NCBI GenBank assembly: GCA_019828595.1
Contig: JAHQRK010000001.1
Location: forward strand, 1,736,001 to 1,800,000
DNA length: 64,000 bases
Direction: 5' to 3'
Source: Aphanomyces cochlioides
Lineage: Eukaryota; Oomycota; Saprolegniomycetes; Saprolegniales; Verrucalvaceae
Part shown: one piece after another, positions 22,762-35,146 of the stretch
How positions within the stretch are numbered: the first letter of the stretch is position 1
Layout of the letters: the number at the start of each line of letters is the position of its first letter
The notes under the pieces: generated by a model
What the model was told of the DNA's origin: nothing
What the model saw: only the letters and a program-made list of their open reading frames with translations
The model's database searches: none
Program-made: the position numbers and the translations under genes

Positions 22762-23999
22762 AAGAAGGCTGCTACTCTCTCTGCGTTTTTGGCTGGAGCT
22801 GCTTATGCTCTAAGCGGTGCTTGGCAGCAATGCGGTGGTTTGGGATACACGGGATCCACATCTTGCGTCGCTGGGTTCATTTGCTCTTCTCAAAACCAAT
22901 ATTACTCCCAATGCGTCCACGCCACTGGTGGATCTACTCCTTCCACAGCTCCTATCTCGGCCCCATCCGTGATTCCCACGACAGTCCCTTCGACCGCCAA
23001 GCCAGCCACTTCCTCCACCCCAACTGTTGCGCCGACCAGCGCCCCATCCACCTCTACTACACCTCCTTCTAACGGCGGTGGCTTCTGCGACTTCCCAAAG
23101 GCCCCCCAGTGGACATCTACTGGACTCTTGGCGAACCCTCAACATGGCTGGGTATCACTCAAAGATTTCACCAACGTCGTCTACAATGGCAAACACATTG
23201 TCTACGTCAGTGTCACACTGGCAGTGGATATGCTTCCACAGCCTTTGCACCGTTTACCGACTGGTCCGACATGGCGACGGCTACGCAATACACTATGCCA
23301 TTCAGCGCTCTCGCCCCAACACTCTTTTACTTCAGTCACAAGAGCATCTGGGTGCTGGCTTACCAGTGGGGATCGGCTCGTTTCACCTACCGCACCAGCA
23401 CGGACCCTACGAACGTGAATAGCTGGTCGGCTGAAAAGCCATTGTTCACTGGCGCGAATCCATCGGGCTCCCCTACCGGTTTCTTGGATCAAACTATTAT
23501 TGCTGATGACAAGAACATCCACTTATTCTTTGCCGCCGACAACGGCAGCATCTACAAGAGCAGCATGCCAATTGGCAACTTCCCAGGAAGCTTCGGCTCG
23601 AGCTACACGACTATCATGAGTGACACTCGCGCCAACCTTAACGAAGCGGTCCAAGTGTACAAATTGCAAGGCCAAAACAAGTACTTGATGATCGTCGAAG
23701 CTTTTGGTTCCCAAGGCGATTACTTCCGTTCGTTCACGGCCCCAACTTTGGACGGTCCATGGACTGTACATGCCGGCACTGAACCTGGTTTTGCTGGCAA
23801 AGCCAACAGTGGCGCTACATGGACCAACTGGATATCGCACGGCGATTTGGTCCGTACGAACCCTGATGAAACCTTCACCGTGGACCCTTGCAACCTCCAA
23901 TTCTTGTACCAAGGCTACGACCCCAAGTCGACTGCTCAGTATGACTCGTTGCCATTCAAGCCTGCTGTCCTCACCCTCCAAAACGCTGTCCGCAAATAA
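22762..23999 (+). pseudogene. CBM1-GH62 copy 3, start codon lost and frameshifted
   Basis: Compared with copy 2, about ten bases around the start are deleted, so the ATG is gone and the frame enters directly at [18 protein letters not shown]1 ([13 protein letters not shown]...YSQC), linker and the first part of GH62 are in one frame. One base is missing near 23,213 (after KHIVYVSV), and the rest reads in another frame: [13 protein letters not shown] through LTLQNAVRK to the TAA at 23,997-23,999. The catalytic elements [17 protein letters not shown] and [11 protein letters not shown] are preserved, so inactivation looks recent. Sequence from the linker to the stop is the most similar to copy 1, although the two lie in opposite orientation. 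Confidence 0.85.
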
Positions 24000-25483
24000 G
24001 TGAGCCCCGTAACTCCAATGAATATTCGTTGTGAATAAATCCTTTCGTTGAGCTCACATTAGCCTTATACGGTAGAACGACTCAATCCCTTGTCTTGCTG
24101 CATTCAGTCGGCAGTAGTTCTGGGAGCTGCTACAGCCATCTTAATCGACGAGGCTACAATTGCAATCTTGCGAATGCAACCTCTTGTTACATCATCGCAG
24201 TCAACCGAGTCTGCACAACGAAAATATCACTTTACGTGAAGCCCATGAAATAATCACCATCATCGGCTTCCAAACATCCACGGCCTCCTTCTTCAGGACT
24301 ATAGGATGCACATTCCATCAGCATATCCGCTGAAATACCTCGGCCTGGTCATTCTCTTCCTTCATCAACTCCAGTCATCGTTGTGCATAAAGGGACGCTC
24401 TTGTCAAAAGTTGCGGCAGCTCTTTCCCTCGCGAATTATCTCGATCGTGCAGGTAGAGGCACAATCTTCTCTCTGTTATCTTTTTCACATTGACAGTGAC
24501 ATGGTTGTAACAAAGGAGTGGGTTATAGCGAAACAGCAATGATCTTTTCCGACCAAGCGAGAGGTCAGAGGTGTTGGTAAAGCAGCCATCTCGATCATGG
24601 GTGCATTTATTTAGATTCTCTCTGGGGGGATTTTCACCGCGTTCAACAACTTTTCAAGAATGGACTCTGATGCCATCAAAGTCTAGTGTGTATTGTATGA
24701 GCAAAGATGCGACAAGAAGAGTTGTAGCTTGTGTCAAAACATGTCTTTGACCAGCTGATAGCAACTCACCAGTCCTTTGATTCAGTGGACGAGAAACCCG
24801 ATCAATTCTTTCGTTGACGGCTTTGACGAAATCAAGTTGAACCAGAACGCACAGTTCCTTGAAATACTTCATGTCCAGATCGGTCACTGTTAATAGGTAA
24901 CTAATGCGATGAAGAATGGGCTGACGGTCGCAATTGGAACATTAACAGCAGAAGGTGAACACACCACCGGTGCTGCTGCAACCGCAATTCTTGAAGTGAT
25001 TCGTCCCGCTCTGTACTTGAAGAAGACAATCTTTTCACATCATGTTCCTACGAGAGTCGTGTCAATGATATCCTCAATATGTAAAATCGTCGACTCGGCG
25101 CCAGGAGCTCCTGGTCGCAACAATCTTCTCAATCGATATTGGTTTCGATCCGATCTTCTCTTGGTACTTGTCATATCGTTAAGCACTTACCGTCTGCGCA
25201 GCGATACGACACCACAATGGTGTACCGATTGGATAAAATGTCGTTCCTCTGTTAGAACTATTCATCTTCTCGTTCAGCTCAAAGCCTCCCTTAATAAAGT
25301 TCATCCTGTTGCTAGAGGATTATCGGTCGTTTATTGTGCTCCGCAATGGACAATGCGTAAAGTCGGTCCAATTCCAAACTTATATTGGAATTCGACCTCT
25401 TTATCCAACAACTGATGTCGTGCCTTGACAGCAAACAGTGTCTATGACAAGAATATGAACCTCACTTGACAGTGAGTCGCAAT
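24000..25483. other. Intergenic, no supported gene
   Basis: Only short, non-conserved open frames occur. A block at 24,541-24,690 repeats 18,685-18,830. I see no RNA gene, TIR or other structure. Confidence 0.5.
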
Positions 25484-26290
25484 ATGTGCCAAGAGCTGCA
25501 CCAAGCAGCAGCAACGCACGTTTCAACCAAGTTGCTGGACGCTGACATACATGTAATTAACAAAATGCAATACACCATGCCTTTCAGCGCCCCCGCCCCG
25601 ACGCTTTTCTTCTTCCACCCCAAGAACATTTGGGTCATTGCTTATCAATGGGGATCGGCACGCTTCATCTACCGCACCAGTACGGACCCAACGAACGTGA
25701 ATAGCTGGTCGGCTGAAAAGCCACTCTTCACCGGCGCGAACCCAGCGGTTACTCCGACTGGTTTCTTGGGCCAAACCATCGTTGTCGATGACAAGAACAT
25801 CCATTTGTTCTTTGCTGCTGACAACGGTAACATCTACAAGACGAGCATGCCAATTGGCAACTTCCCTGGCAACTTTGGCTCAAGCTACACGATTGTCATG
25901 ACCGATACACATGAAAATCTCAACGAAGCCGTGCAAGTGAACAAGCTCAAGGGACAGAACAAGTATTTGATGATCGTCGAAGCTTTTGGATCCCCAGGAG
26001 GAGACTTCTTCCGCTCGTTCACGGCTCCAACTTTGGATGGTCCTTGGACGGTGGCATCTGGAACTTACCAAGACCCGTTTGCCGGAAAATACAATAGCGG
26101 TGCAACATGGACCAACTGGATCTCGCACGGCGACTTGGTCCGTACGAACCCTGATGAAACTTTCACGATCGACCCTTGCAACCTCCAATTTTTGTACCAA
26201 GGCTACGATCCCAAGGTGACTGCTCCCAAGTATGACCTGTTGCCTTTCCGTCCTGGTGTCCTCACACTCCAAAACCCTGTCCGTAATTAA
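25484..26290 (+). pseudogene. GH62 copy 4, lacks signal peptide, CBM1 and N-terminal catalytic part
   Basis: An open frame of 268 codons starts at the ATG at 25,484, but homology to GH62 begins only at [14 protein letters not shown] (about 25,568). The signal peptide, CBM1, linker and the segment with the catalytic-base motif LKDFT are absent. The remainder is uninterrupted to LTLQNPVRN and the TAA. One conserved acidic position has changed: [12 protein letters not shown] replaces the FLDQ of the other copies, in the region of the third GH62 active-site acid (assignment from family knowledge). It is also distinctive in [17 protein letters not shown]. With no secretion signal and a missing catalytic base it is probably inactive, despite its clean reading frame. 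Confidence 0.8.
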
Positions 26291-28418
26291 ATCTCAAATC
26301 CCCTCAATTTCAAGCGACTATTCTTCAGTAGCTTGTCTGTGATAATTGCATCGCGTGTTTATGATTGACCTTTGTTTCTCTGTGTTTATGGTATGTTCTG
26401 GGATAGAGTCTAAGCAGTGTAGTAAATCTGCAAAAATTCGTCCAAGGCCAGCTTCAACGTGGACAACAGTGCTTAAGTTACGCCGCCAGGATGCGTAAAT
26501 TTAACGCACTGAGTTTCATGGTGATATCCCTAGCAAGGAAATTATCCACGGGGACGGAATGTCATTTTCGATGCATTTGAATGCAAGGCCCACGTTGCGG
26601 AAGGAGCCAAAACCTTGTTGGCCGCATTTATACTCTTCTCATCAAAGCAATTCTTTCGACATTGGATTGCTTTCTTCATGACCGAATGGCTCCAACCGTG
26701 GTTGCTCATCTTCCCCGACAAAGGCAAGACTCTGCTTCCCAAGCCATAGACACTAACTCGACAGAAGAACCCCATCTAGATGTGTTAAATCAGTGAGGGG
26801 GCCCGTTGCGCATGCACACATTGCCCACGGAGTCTTCTGCGTGCAACAACTTTTCAAGACAAGATTCTGAGGCCATCCTCGTATCTTTTGGACAAAGAGG
26901 TGACAACAAGGGCTTGTGTCTACAGACATTGACGCCTCCTTTCCGGCAAATCAGTCGACTTGCAATACATTTTTTCAGGCTAATATCCTGCTGCGGACAT
27001 TCACCTCAATCCGCTCAGATGTGCCTTGAGCCGCTTGGTAGGACCCTTGACGTTCCCAGCAGCGACTTCATTTGAACCACCACACATCCTCCATCCATAA
27101 TCGTTTGAAAGCGGATAACAACCTGACAAGGACAGCAGGTGCTTTGCTAATAGTACCTACCACATGGCCAGTGTTTACATGCGCAGGCACACTTGATCTA
27201 GCTGCTCCTCCATGTAGCAAAAATCCCAGCCATGGCCTTCTTAAAAACAAGTAATACGCTCAAATCTATTGTCGTGCCAACGAGCATGGTGCTTGCTTTC
27301 AACGATACCCTCAGTGCATGGAGCCATCCACCACGTTGGGCCAAAGGCTTTCCTCCAGCCACTTCGACATCAAGTATGAAGACAGCGCGATGGAACAAAT
27401 GGTGGATTTCATCTTTCAGAAGAGCGGCCCGTGGCAAGTCTTTCGAACCCACTCGATCAGGTGATGTATAGTCCAACCATCTGAGAAGATGTTGTCCTCC
27501 ATCAAGATGGCAACAATTGCGTTGAGTTCTGCGCAAGCCGAGGTAGGACATACAACCCCGCAAGATGGAAAATCGTTGTCATGCCGTTGGGGTTTTGTAC
27601 AACAGCTACGATGCTCGAATCCTGTATCGAAGGAGCTTTAACCTCCCAGCTGCCGTCAATTGAATGTTTAAGCTGCACATTGTATCAGTGGACTGTCAGA
27701 TATGTACCTCATTGTTACTTACACATTAGTCACCTGCCATATTGACGACGTCCAGTTGCCCAAAGACGGAGCGACCTTGAGAGTTATCCTTCGGACGACC
27801 GTCTTTCCCTCGACACTGCACTACCTGGTATGGTTAAGCACTCTGAAGATGATCGTACATTTGTAGAAAGCAATTGTGATGGACTTGGTCACGTTATTTG
27901 CTTCAGTCTGAAGTGACTTCCAACAAGGCTCAAAGTCGAACGCTTCGCTCTTTATTGTGACTGCCGCAATTCGCAAAGTGTAAAGTCAGTCCACGTTGAA
28001 AGTAAGATTTGATTTCGATTGCAACCTCCACGACGCACATGGACTAAGTTTGATTGCCATGGAAGCTCTTGGTCGTCAACTAATTCATGCAAACATGACG
28101 ATATGGAGCCAAATATTATGCAATCGTCGCACCTAGAACTACACCAAGCAGCCAATTACCCATTTCAGCCCCTCTACATGCAGGAGCAATGACAAACTTG
28201 CTGCACAAAGTGTGCTCAACAAGGACACAATTTATGAAACACCCACCACAGCACAAAGATCTAACAATTCCAATATGCTATCAGGTGTTGGATGACATTC
28301 GCATAGCTTCTACCGAGTTGTAGCAGATGGCTTGTTAGCTGATCTAAGACATACAGTGCATGCTCACTCGGTCCTCCACAGAAGGTTCTCAAGTCGCCAC
28401 TTCTCAAATTGCTTGGAG
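26291..28418. other. Intergenic, no supported gene
   Basis: Overlapping short open frames at 27,070-27,560 on both strands show no domain or splice pattern I trust. The region just before 28,419 (GCATAGCTTCTAC at about 28,302) resembles the upstream region of GH62 copies 2 and 3, so a GH62 promoter fragment was copied here too. Confidence 0.45.
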
Positions 28419-29617
28419 ATGAAGGTTGCTCTTCTATCAGCGTGCTTGGTTGGAGCTGCTTATGCCCAATGCGGCGGCAAAGGATTCACGGGACCCACAA
28501 CTTGCGTTTCTGGCTACACTGCTCGGCTCAAAACGAATGGTACTCCCAATGCGTCCCAGGTAACAGTGGATCGAACCCCACCTCGGCGCCATCGACGGCG
28601 AAGCCAACAAATCCTACGCCCAAGCCATCCAGCTCCTCCTCGCCAACAGTTGTCCCAAGCAATGCTCCCACGACTGCCAAGCCTTCCACCGGTGGTAGCT
28701 TCTGTGATCTCCCCAAGGCACCCAAGTGGTCTTCCACTGGAGTCTTGGCGAACCCAAAGAATGGCTGGGTTTCGTTGAAAGATTTCACCAACGTGGTCTA
28801 CAACGGCAAGCATATTGTCTACGGCAGTGTCTACACTGGCAAGTGATACGCTTCCACGGCATTCGCATTATTTACTAACTGGTCCGACATGGCCACGGCT
28901 GCCCAAAACCCAATGCCTTTCAGTGCTCCCGCCCCAACGCTCTTCTACTTCCGTCCCAAGAATATCTGGGTGCTGGCTTACCAATGGGGATCGGCTCGCT
29001 TCACCTACCGCACTAGCACGGATCCTTCCAATGTGAACGGCTGGTCGGCTGAAAAGCCATTGTTCACTGGCTCTAACCCGGCGGGATCTCCCACTGGTTT
29101 CTTGGATCAAACCATCATCGCCGACGACAAGAACATCCACTTGTTCTTTGCCGCCGACAACGGCAGCATCTACAAGAGCAGCATGCCAATTGGCAACTTC
29201 CCAGGAAGCTTTGGCTCAAGCTACAAGACCGTCATGAGTGACACTCGCGCCAACCATAACGAAGCCGTGCATGTGTACAAGTTGCAAGGTCAAAACAAGT
29301 ACTTGATGGTCGTTGAGGCGTTTGGAGGACAAGGCGACTACTTCCACTCGTTCACGGCCCCCTCGTTGGACGGTCCTTGGACTGTGCATGCTGGCAGTGA
29401 ACCAGGTTTTGCTGGCAAAGCCAACAGTGGCGCTACATGGAGCAACTGGATTTCCCATGGTGACTTGGTCCGCACGAACCCTGATGAAACCTTCACCATT
29501 GATCCTTGCAACCTCGAATTCTTGTACCAAGGCTACGACCCCAAGTGGAATGCTCAATACGACAACTTGCCTTTCCGACCTGGCGTCCTCACTCTCCAGA
29601 ACCCTGTTCGTCAATAA
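28419..29617 (+). pseudogene. CBM1-GH62 copy 5, frameshift plus nonsense codon
   Basis: It begins [20 protein letters not shown]. Eighteen bases that encode SGAWQQ in the other copies are missing, so CBM1 is shortened in frame. One T is lost near 28,520 (GGCTACACTGCTC), moving the linker and catalytic start to another frame ([11 protein letters not shown]...). A TGA at 28,844-28,846 then replaces a Gly codon after VYTGK. From [11 protein letters not shown] the frame is open to LTLQNPVRQ and the TAA at 29,617. Recognisable GH62 elements are [24 protein letters not shown] and [11 protein letters not shown]. Three lesions make expression as an enzyme unlikely. Confidence 0.85.
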
Positions 29618-30117
29618 AGTCACAGGTGTCGTTGCTGTCTTGAGTAGCTCATGGTGACAATAAGATCATCTTGTCTTTGTGATTGCTGTTTGTTTCCACT
29701 CAGTGAACACAGGCTTTGTCTCGAAGGTATATCACTGCGTTGTACAGTCACGAAGCAATGCCATGTCGTCAATATTGTCGAGGCTTCCTAAAGCATTGTC
29801 AATGCAAATACTCGTAGCACTCAAAGCCATCCGAAATGGAAAAAAATCCTCATAGCATCGATGAGTTTGAGCGCCATGGATCGAAGATTGATCATTCTTG
29901 ACGGCATAGCCCATTATGGCTGTTCTTCTTAACCCAAGAAGTCACATATGCGAGATCCCTACCATGATTTTCCTGCGTTAACCATCCCAAGAAAGCGAAC
30001 TGGAAGTTGAAGGGTTCGAGTGGCAACTTTCCTTCACCAGATGAAACCGAGTGGGACTCATCTACCTGGTTGTACATTGAAGTTATCACCTAGAAAGCAC
30101 GCCGTGTGGTACACCAT
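29618..30117. other. Intergenic, nothing recognised
   Basis: No open frame with a domain, no TIRs and no RNA gene that I can see between GH62 copy 5 and the twin palindromes. Confidence 0.4.
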
Positions 30118-30189
30118 GGCAATGTGATAATATCACATTGCCGGCGACCGGTTTTTATTTACGCGGCTTCATATTGATAATATGAAGCC
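30118..30189. repeat. Twin 25 bp palindromes
   Basis: Two adjacent near-perfect palindromes of the same length occur. The first (30,118-30,142) has 12 bp arms GGCAATGTGATA and its complement around one A. The second (30,165-30,189) has 11 bp arms GGCTTCATATT and its complement around GAT. Both begin GGC and end GCC, and 22 bp separate them. They lie about 150 bp before a BED zinc-finger open frame and may be transposon-end hairpins or paired protein-binding sites. Confidence 0.7.
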
Positions 30190-30335
30190 ATATGAATATG
30201 TTGCATCAATGCGATATGAATAGTGTTGTGAATTTCGTATGACCATACTTAAATCAAGTAAAGCATATCTTGGGTTGTTCAATCGTTGTCGTCGGTTTCT
30301 TCCTTAGGTCGCCTCGCAAACACGATCCTGTAGGC

Positions 30336-30527
30336 ATGGCCCCTCCAAGAGATCCTATATGGCTGCATTTCAATGAAACTAGGATTGGAAAGAAGACCCT
30401 TAAAGCAATATGCAAGTACTGCACCAACGTTTGGGTTACAGGTAGACCAAATCAACTACGCAAGCACTATGCAAACTGTCCATGTCGACTTCTCAACAAA
30501 TTGGTTGAAATAAACAAGTCTTTCTAG
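30336..30527 (+). pseudogene. BED zinc-finger fragment of a hAT-type transposase
   Basis: The 63-codon frame starts MAPPRDPIWLHFNE and continues with CKYCTNVWVTGRP...LRKHYANCPC. The W..F, CxxC and HxxxC spacing is that of a BED zinc finger, the DNA-binding end common in oomycete hAT transposases. It stops soon after. An acidic open frame at 30,603-30,800 (DNVDDDGYESLYEDGLDTY) could be a following exon, but no catalytic domain follows. It is most likely a transposon remnant; a small domesticated zinc-finger protein is the alternative. Confidence 0.6.
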
Positions 30528-30800
30528 CTTTTTATACCCCTCAGGTGTCTTGAGTTGTCCTGAGTACTCGTCGTGGATCTTTTCTGCAAGAGCAAGTGAA
30601 GGTTGCAGAGGTCATCGGTTTGTGCACCTCGTGACATCGAAATTCAAGGCGATAATGTTGATGATGATGGTTATGAATCGCTTTACGAAGACGGGCTCGA
30701 CACTTATAACAACATCGATGTTGTCTTCGACTCCTCTGTTGAGTTCCATGTCTCACATGATGACGAGTTTGTTGGCGAGCTTGCAAGAAAATCAACTTGA

Positions 30801-33781
30801 CTATTGTATGCCATAATGAATTTGGTATTATATTGTCTTTTCGATTCAAATTTCGAATCGCCGGTTGATTTAATCGATTTTACAAATCGATTTGTGTGAG
30901 TTTTGACGTGTGTTTGTCGTGTATTTTAGCATTACTAAATACAGTTTAGTAGCTATTATTTAGCATTCCGATGTGTGAACTACACCTCTTATCCGGATTT
31001 TAGCATAAGTATGTCCGGATAAGCTCTGAATTCCGGTTAATTGGACAAATAACCGGATATTTATCAATTCCAAAAATGAAGATAAAATTCGAGTTTTTGC
31101 CGAAAAGACAATATATTATTAGCGTTGCTTTATAACACGTTAATTAACAGTAAAAACTTTTACCGCATTCTTCACAAAATGTGTGTTATTTTTTAACTCA
31201 TTTTAAAAAGGATTATCCGGACTCGGCCATGTGTAACGGGCAGCCTTTCCCAGTGCAAACGAGGTCATGTGGACACTGTGCAGAATCTCATGTCTTTCGA
31301 CTGTCTTGGCTTGTCCATTCAAAAGTGAGATCTCAGACCATCAAGCCGATGTCTCTGACGTGACCCAAGCAAGAATGCTTTAAGCTCTCCACGAAATATA
31401 GCTACGCTCACAAAGATTTCATTGTAAGATGCCAAAACAAGACGATCTGGGTCGTCCATATCGCCACTGTTTTCATTGAACGCCAGTAGACCAATTTAGG
31501 TGTCTCGTCAAGGAGAGAATTTTATCATGTATCCAGCAGATATACATAAAGGCAACACAGAGGTGTCGAAATTGTACTTAATTCCCTGGTTGCATGGAAT
31601 TGAGAAGATATCGTTTTCTCCGATGAGATGAGCCAAGAAGATGTGGCCCGTTTGGACAAGATTTTATCTTCATCCCTACCCAACGGCAATCAAAACGATG
31701 TAGTGATGCATTGGGATGTAGATGTTTCGAGATGACCATTATGATAGATAAAGAGACTGGTACATAAATCGAGGCCTTCATTCACGACGGAGGGCACTAA
31801 GGTGATATGCTTACGCCTGTGTCGACAGAAACGTACTCAATAAGAACCTTGTTCAGAATTGATATTAAATCCCCAAGTCGTGGACGTAAGAATGACACGG
31901 AGAGAATGCGAGCCTCATTTTTTTAATGTCGTTCGGTATTCCCGTGAAAGGTTTTCAAATGTAAGGACTTATTTCACTGTCACTTTTATTTCGGACAAAC
32001 CTAAGATTGTCATTGACAATAGATACGAGGCCGATATTCCAAACAAATCCTTCGCTCTAAGGATCATTTTATCGGTTTAAAAAACAAGGTAACGTTTCTT
32101 TTTCTGTGATCAACGGACATCAGTTTTGGAGAATTGGCTGAAGATGCAGAGCTAAAGTTACTGAAGCAATAAATAGCTTATTTATATCTAGTGTCTCCTG
32201 TTTGGACGGTATCAAGTCCAAAATCATAGTGGAGCAGTTTCAAAAATGATTGACAAACAATATGTGTGCGTTGCCTTTGAACTCAAGCTTTTATTGTGAG
32301 GACTGTTACATGACTTATTCGACGTTGTGCTTGAGCGTTCTTTTTTAGGTAGCCGCATGCCTTGCAGCGCACATCGGGGTGCTCCTTGACGTGTGCCTTT
32401 CGCTCTGTCACTGTTTCGAATAGAGCCCAAACATCGCTCACTGGGCGCCCCAAGCGTGGCTGCTGAGACTGGCGATTGATTTCACTGCGAGATGCCGTGT
32501 TTGAATGAGATAGCGTTGACTGAGTTTGTATTTCTGTGAGAAAGGAAGTCCCGAAATGTCTGAGCTTCATCGTCTTTCGCCCCGAACATTCAAATTCTGT
32601 TGTGCACACTGCAAGTTAAGTATAGACACCAAATTGTACAGTGTAATGTTGCCGCTCAAGGATTTCACTCCGCAGACGTCAAAGTTTGTCTATTGAATCA
32701 TGTTCTTCAAGCTCAATCTACTTAGTTAACATAGTTTTCAAGGATTAACCTCGTTTGCCGACGTTTGGAGCTCATTTGTCCTCAGCATTGTCAGCAAAAG
32801 ACGTTGTGCAGTGAAGGCAGACTGTTACACACAATCTATCCGGCATCGAATTTTTCACAGAGTTAAAAACATTTTGAACAACTTTTTAACTTGTTAATAA
32901 CATATTTACAGTTAACGTGAATAATGTTTTTCACAACTCAGCAACGCTATATATTATCCAATAGACATGATGCGAATGATCCGTATGCCATATGGATCAC
33001 CTTTTGGAGGATGTCGCATTGGATGATGACGCAAAAGTGCCATCCCTAACTATGACACATGTGCCACGGACCGACAGTCTCCCCCCACTGGATTCGACAG
33101 CGAGTCTTTACCATCGAACTTATGAATGAGTCCATCGCGTCCATTAGATGATAGCGAGATCATAAAATGATCTTCACTGAGTAGATAGCACATTTCCTTC
33201 AAATCTGCGACGCTGCTGCAATATCAAAGTCCCGGTTGTTCATCGTGGCTCGACATTTCGCCAGGGATGCACCTCCAAGATTGATAAGAATCCGATGACA
33301 AGCAGAAAAACCGACTCAATCGTCAGTTCATTGAATGAGCTTCTGCTCGAAGTGCCTCATCCTCGAATAAACATGTTAGCAAGAGGGGGCTCATCGACAA
33401 AGATGTGATGCCAAACTATCTTCAAAGACGCAGGTCACCGAAGATGTCGGTAACAAGTCCATGCAACCCTTTCAACGATTCTACCACCGATTTCAATTCA
33501 AACCTGTGTCACGCCTCGGTATTGAGCGCTGAAATATTGGTTGACGTACGTCTCTCACGACCATTTCCCACTGAGAAGAGAGGTTTTCCATCAAGCTCGT
33601 ATTCCCCGCGAGCTGTACTCCACACGCAATTTACTTTAGCATCATGATATCGTGAGGATGGCAATCGCAAAGCTTCTACCAAGAATTTGCATATGGCACA
33701 TTACACATGGATTCTATATACAGTGTGGTCTAGCAGAACTTGGACGGTGATTTCAAGGCTCATTTCTCAATTTACCACAAG
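30801..33781. other. AT-rich region with a second BED-finger remnant
   Basis: Four TATCCGG-type motifs occur at 30,989, 31,012, 31,051 and 31,205. On the minus strand, 32,224-32,609 encodes GRPVSDVWALFE followed by VRCKACGYLKKN, which fits the start of a BED zinc finger, but the second zinc-ligand pair is not in the same frame. I see no intact gene. The last 100 bp before 33,782 are presumably the GH62 copy 6 promoter. Confidence 0.4.
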
Positions 33782-34977
33782 ATGAAGGTTGCCACTCTCT
33801 CTGCGTTCTTGCTTGGAGCTGCTTACGCCCAAAGCGGTGCTTGGCAACAATGCGGTGGCAAAGGATTCACGGGAACCACGACTTGTGTATCTGGCTACAC
33901 TTGCTCAGCTCAAAACGAATGGTACTCTCAATGCGTGCCTGGCACCGGTGGATCCCCTTCTTCTGCCCCTACAACAGCGAAGCCTTCGAATCCTACGCCC
34001 AAGCCATCCAGCTCCTCCTCGCCAACATTTGTCCCTAGCAATGCTCCCACGACTGCCAAGCCTTCCAGCGGCGGCTTCTGTGCCTCCCCAAGACATTGAA
34101 GTGGACTTCCACTGGACCCTTGGCGAACCCACAACATGGCTGGCTCTCCCTCAAGGACTTCACCAACGTGGTCTACAATGGCAAGCATATCGTCTATGGC
34201 AGTGCCTATACTGGCACTAAATATGTGTCTACTGGCATTTCGCCCTTCACCAACTGGTCTGACATGGCCACCGCCACGCAAAACACCATGCCTTTCATGC
34301 CTTTCAGCGCCCCCGCTCCTACTCTCTTCTTCTTCCGTCCCAAGAACATTTGGGTGCTCGCGTACCAATGGGGATCGGCTCGTTTCACCTACCGCACCAG
34401 CACGGATCCTTCCAACGTGAACGGCTGGTCGGCTGAAAAGCCACTCTTCACTGGTGCCAACCCAGCGGGGTCTCCTTCCGGTTTCTTGGACCAAACCATC
34501 ATTGCCGATGACAAGAATGTGCACATGTTCTTTGCCGCTGATAACGGCAAGATCTACAAGACGAGCATGCCAATTGGCAACTTCCCTGGCAACTTTGGCT
34601 CGAGCTACACGACTGTCTTGAGTGACACTCGTGCTAACATCGACGAAGCTGTGCAAGTGTACAAGTTGCAAGGCCAAAACAAGTACTTGATGATCATTGA
34701 AGCCATGGGGAATCAAGGTGACTACTTCCCCTCGTTCACGGCCCCAACTTTGGATGGTCCTTGGACTGTGCATGCTGGCACTGAAAGCAACCCTTTTGCC
34801 GACGAACTGGATTTCTCACGGCGACTTGGTGCGCACGAATCCTGATGAAACCTTCACGGTTGACCCTTGCAATCTCCAATTCTTGTACCAAGGTTTCGAC
34901 CCCAAGGCCAAGGCTCAGTATGACGCGTTGCCTTTCAAGCCTGCTGTCCTCACTCTCCAAACCCTGTCCGTCAATAA
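33782..34977 (+). pseudogene. CBM1-GH62 copy 6, three frameshifts
   Basis: Signal peptide ([16 protein letters not shown]), CBM1 ([13 protein letters not shown]...YSQC) and a Ser/Pro/Thr/Lys linker are intact. One base is missing in FC-LPKTLKW (near 34,082), ending the first frame at PRH. The second frame covers most of GH62, with [24 protein letters not shown] and [11 protein letters not shown]. About 31 bases encoding the [10 protein letters not shown] region are then lost near 34,800, which shifts the frame again before [14 protein letters not shown] last missing base converts LTLQNPVRQ to [11 protein letters not shown]. From 34,075 to 34,978 the sequence is the left arm of the inverted repeat with copy 7, and all three lesions are shared. 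Confidence 0.85.
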
Positions 34978-34978
34978 A
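34075..34978 (+). repeat. Left arm of 904 bp inverted repeat
   Basis: This arm pairs with 39,666-40,569 in opposite orientation. Both are 904 bp by coordinate, start at CTTCTGTGCCTCC and end at GTCAATAAA. Their 249-codon translations are identical and I found no difference by eye. The loop between the arms is 4,687 bp and holds two GH47 genes. Homology stops sharply at both ends. Confidence 0.85.
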
Positions 34979-35146
34979 TGCTGAGGAAGCCGCTTCGTTC
35001 TCTAGAGTAGTCGATTGTGATAACTAAATGTTCTTAGCACCTTTTGGTTTGTGTTTGCTGGAAGGCATTCCACCGGGAAGAGTACTGAAGCACTCTGATG
35101 GCTTAATCGTTCTGACGAAAGTGTATTCAGGTCTAAAAGATATTCT

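Noticed and set aside
23523..23981. Long minus-strand frames opposite GH62 copies (also 13,292-13,783, 33,928-34,773 and 39,871-40,620 on the opposite strands)
   Set aside because: They recur opposite every copy and mirror the GH62 codon pattern; they have no domain of their own.
27072..27563. Overlapping frames of 60-120 codons on both strands
   Set aside because: Neither strand has a recognisable domain, introns or homology to other copies in the window.
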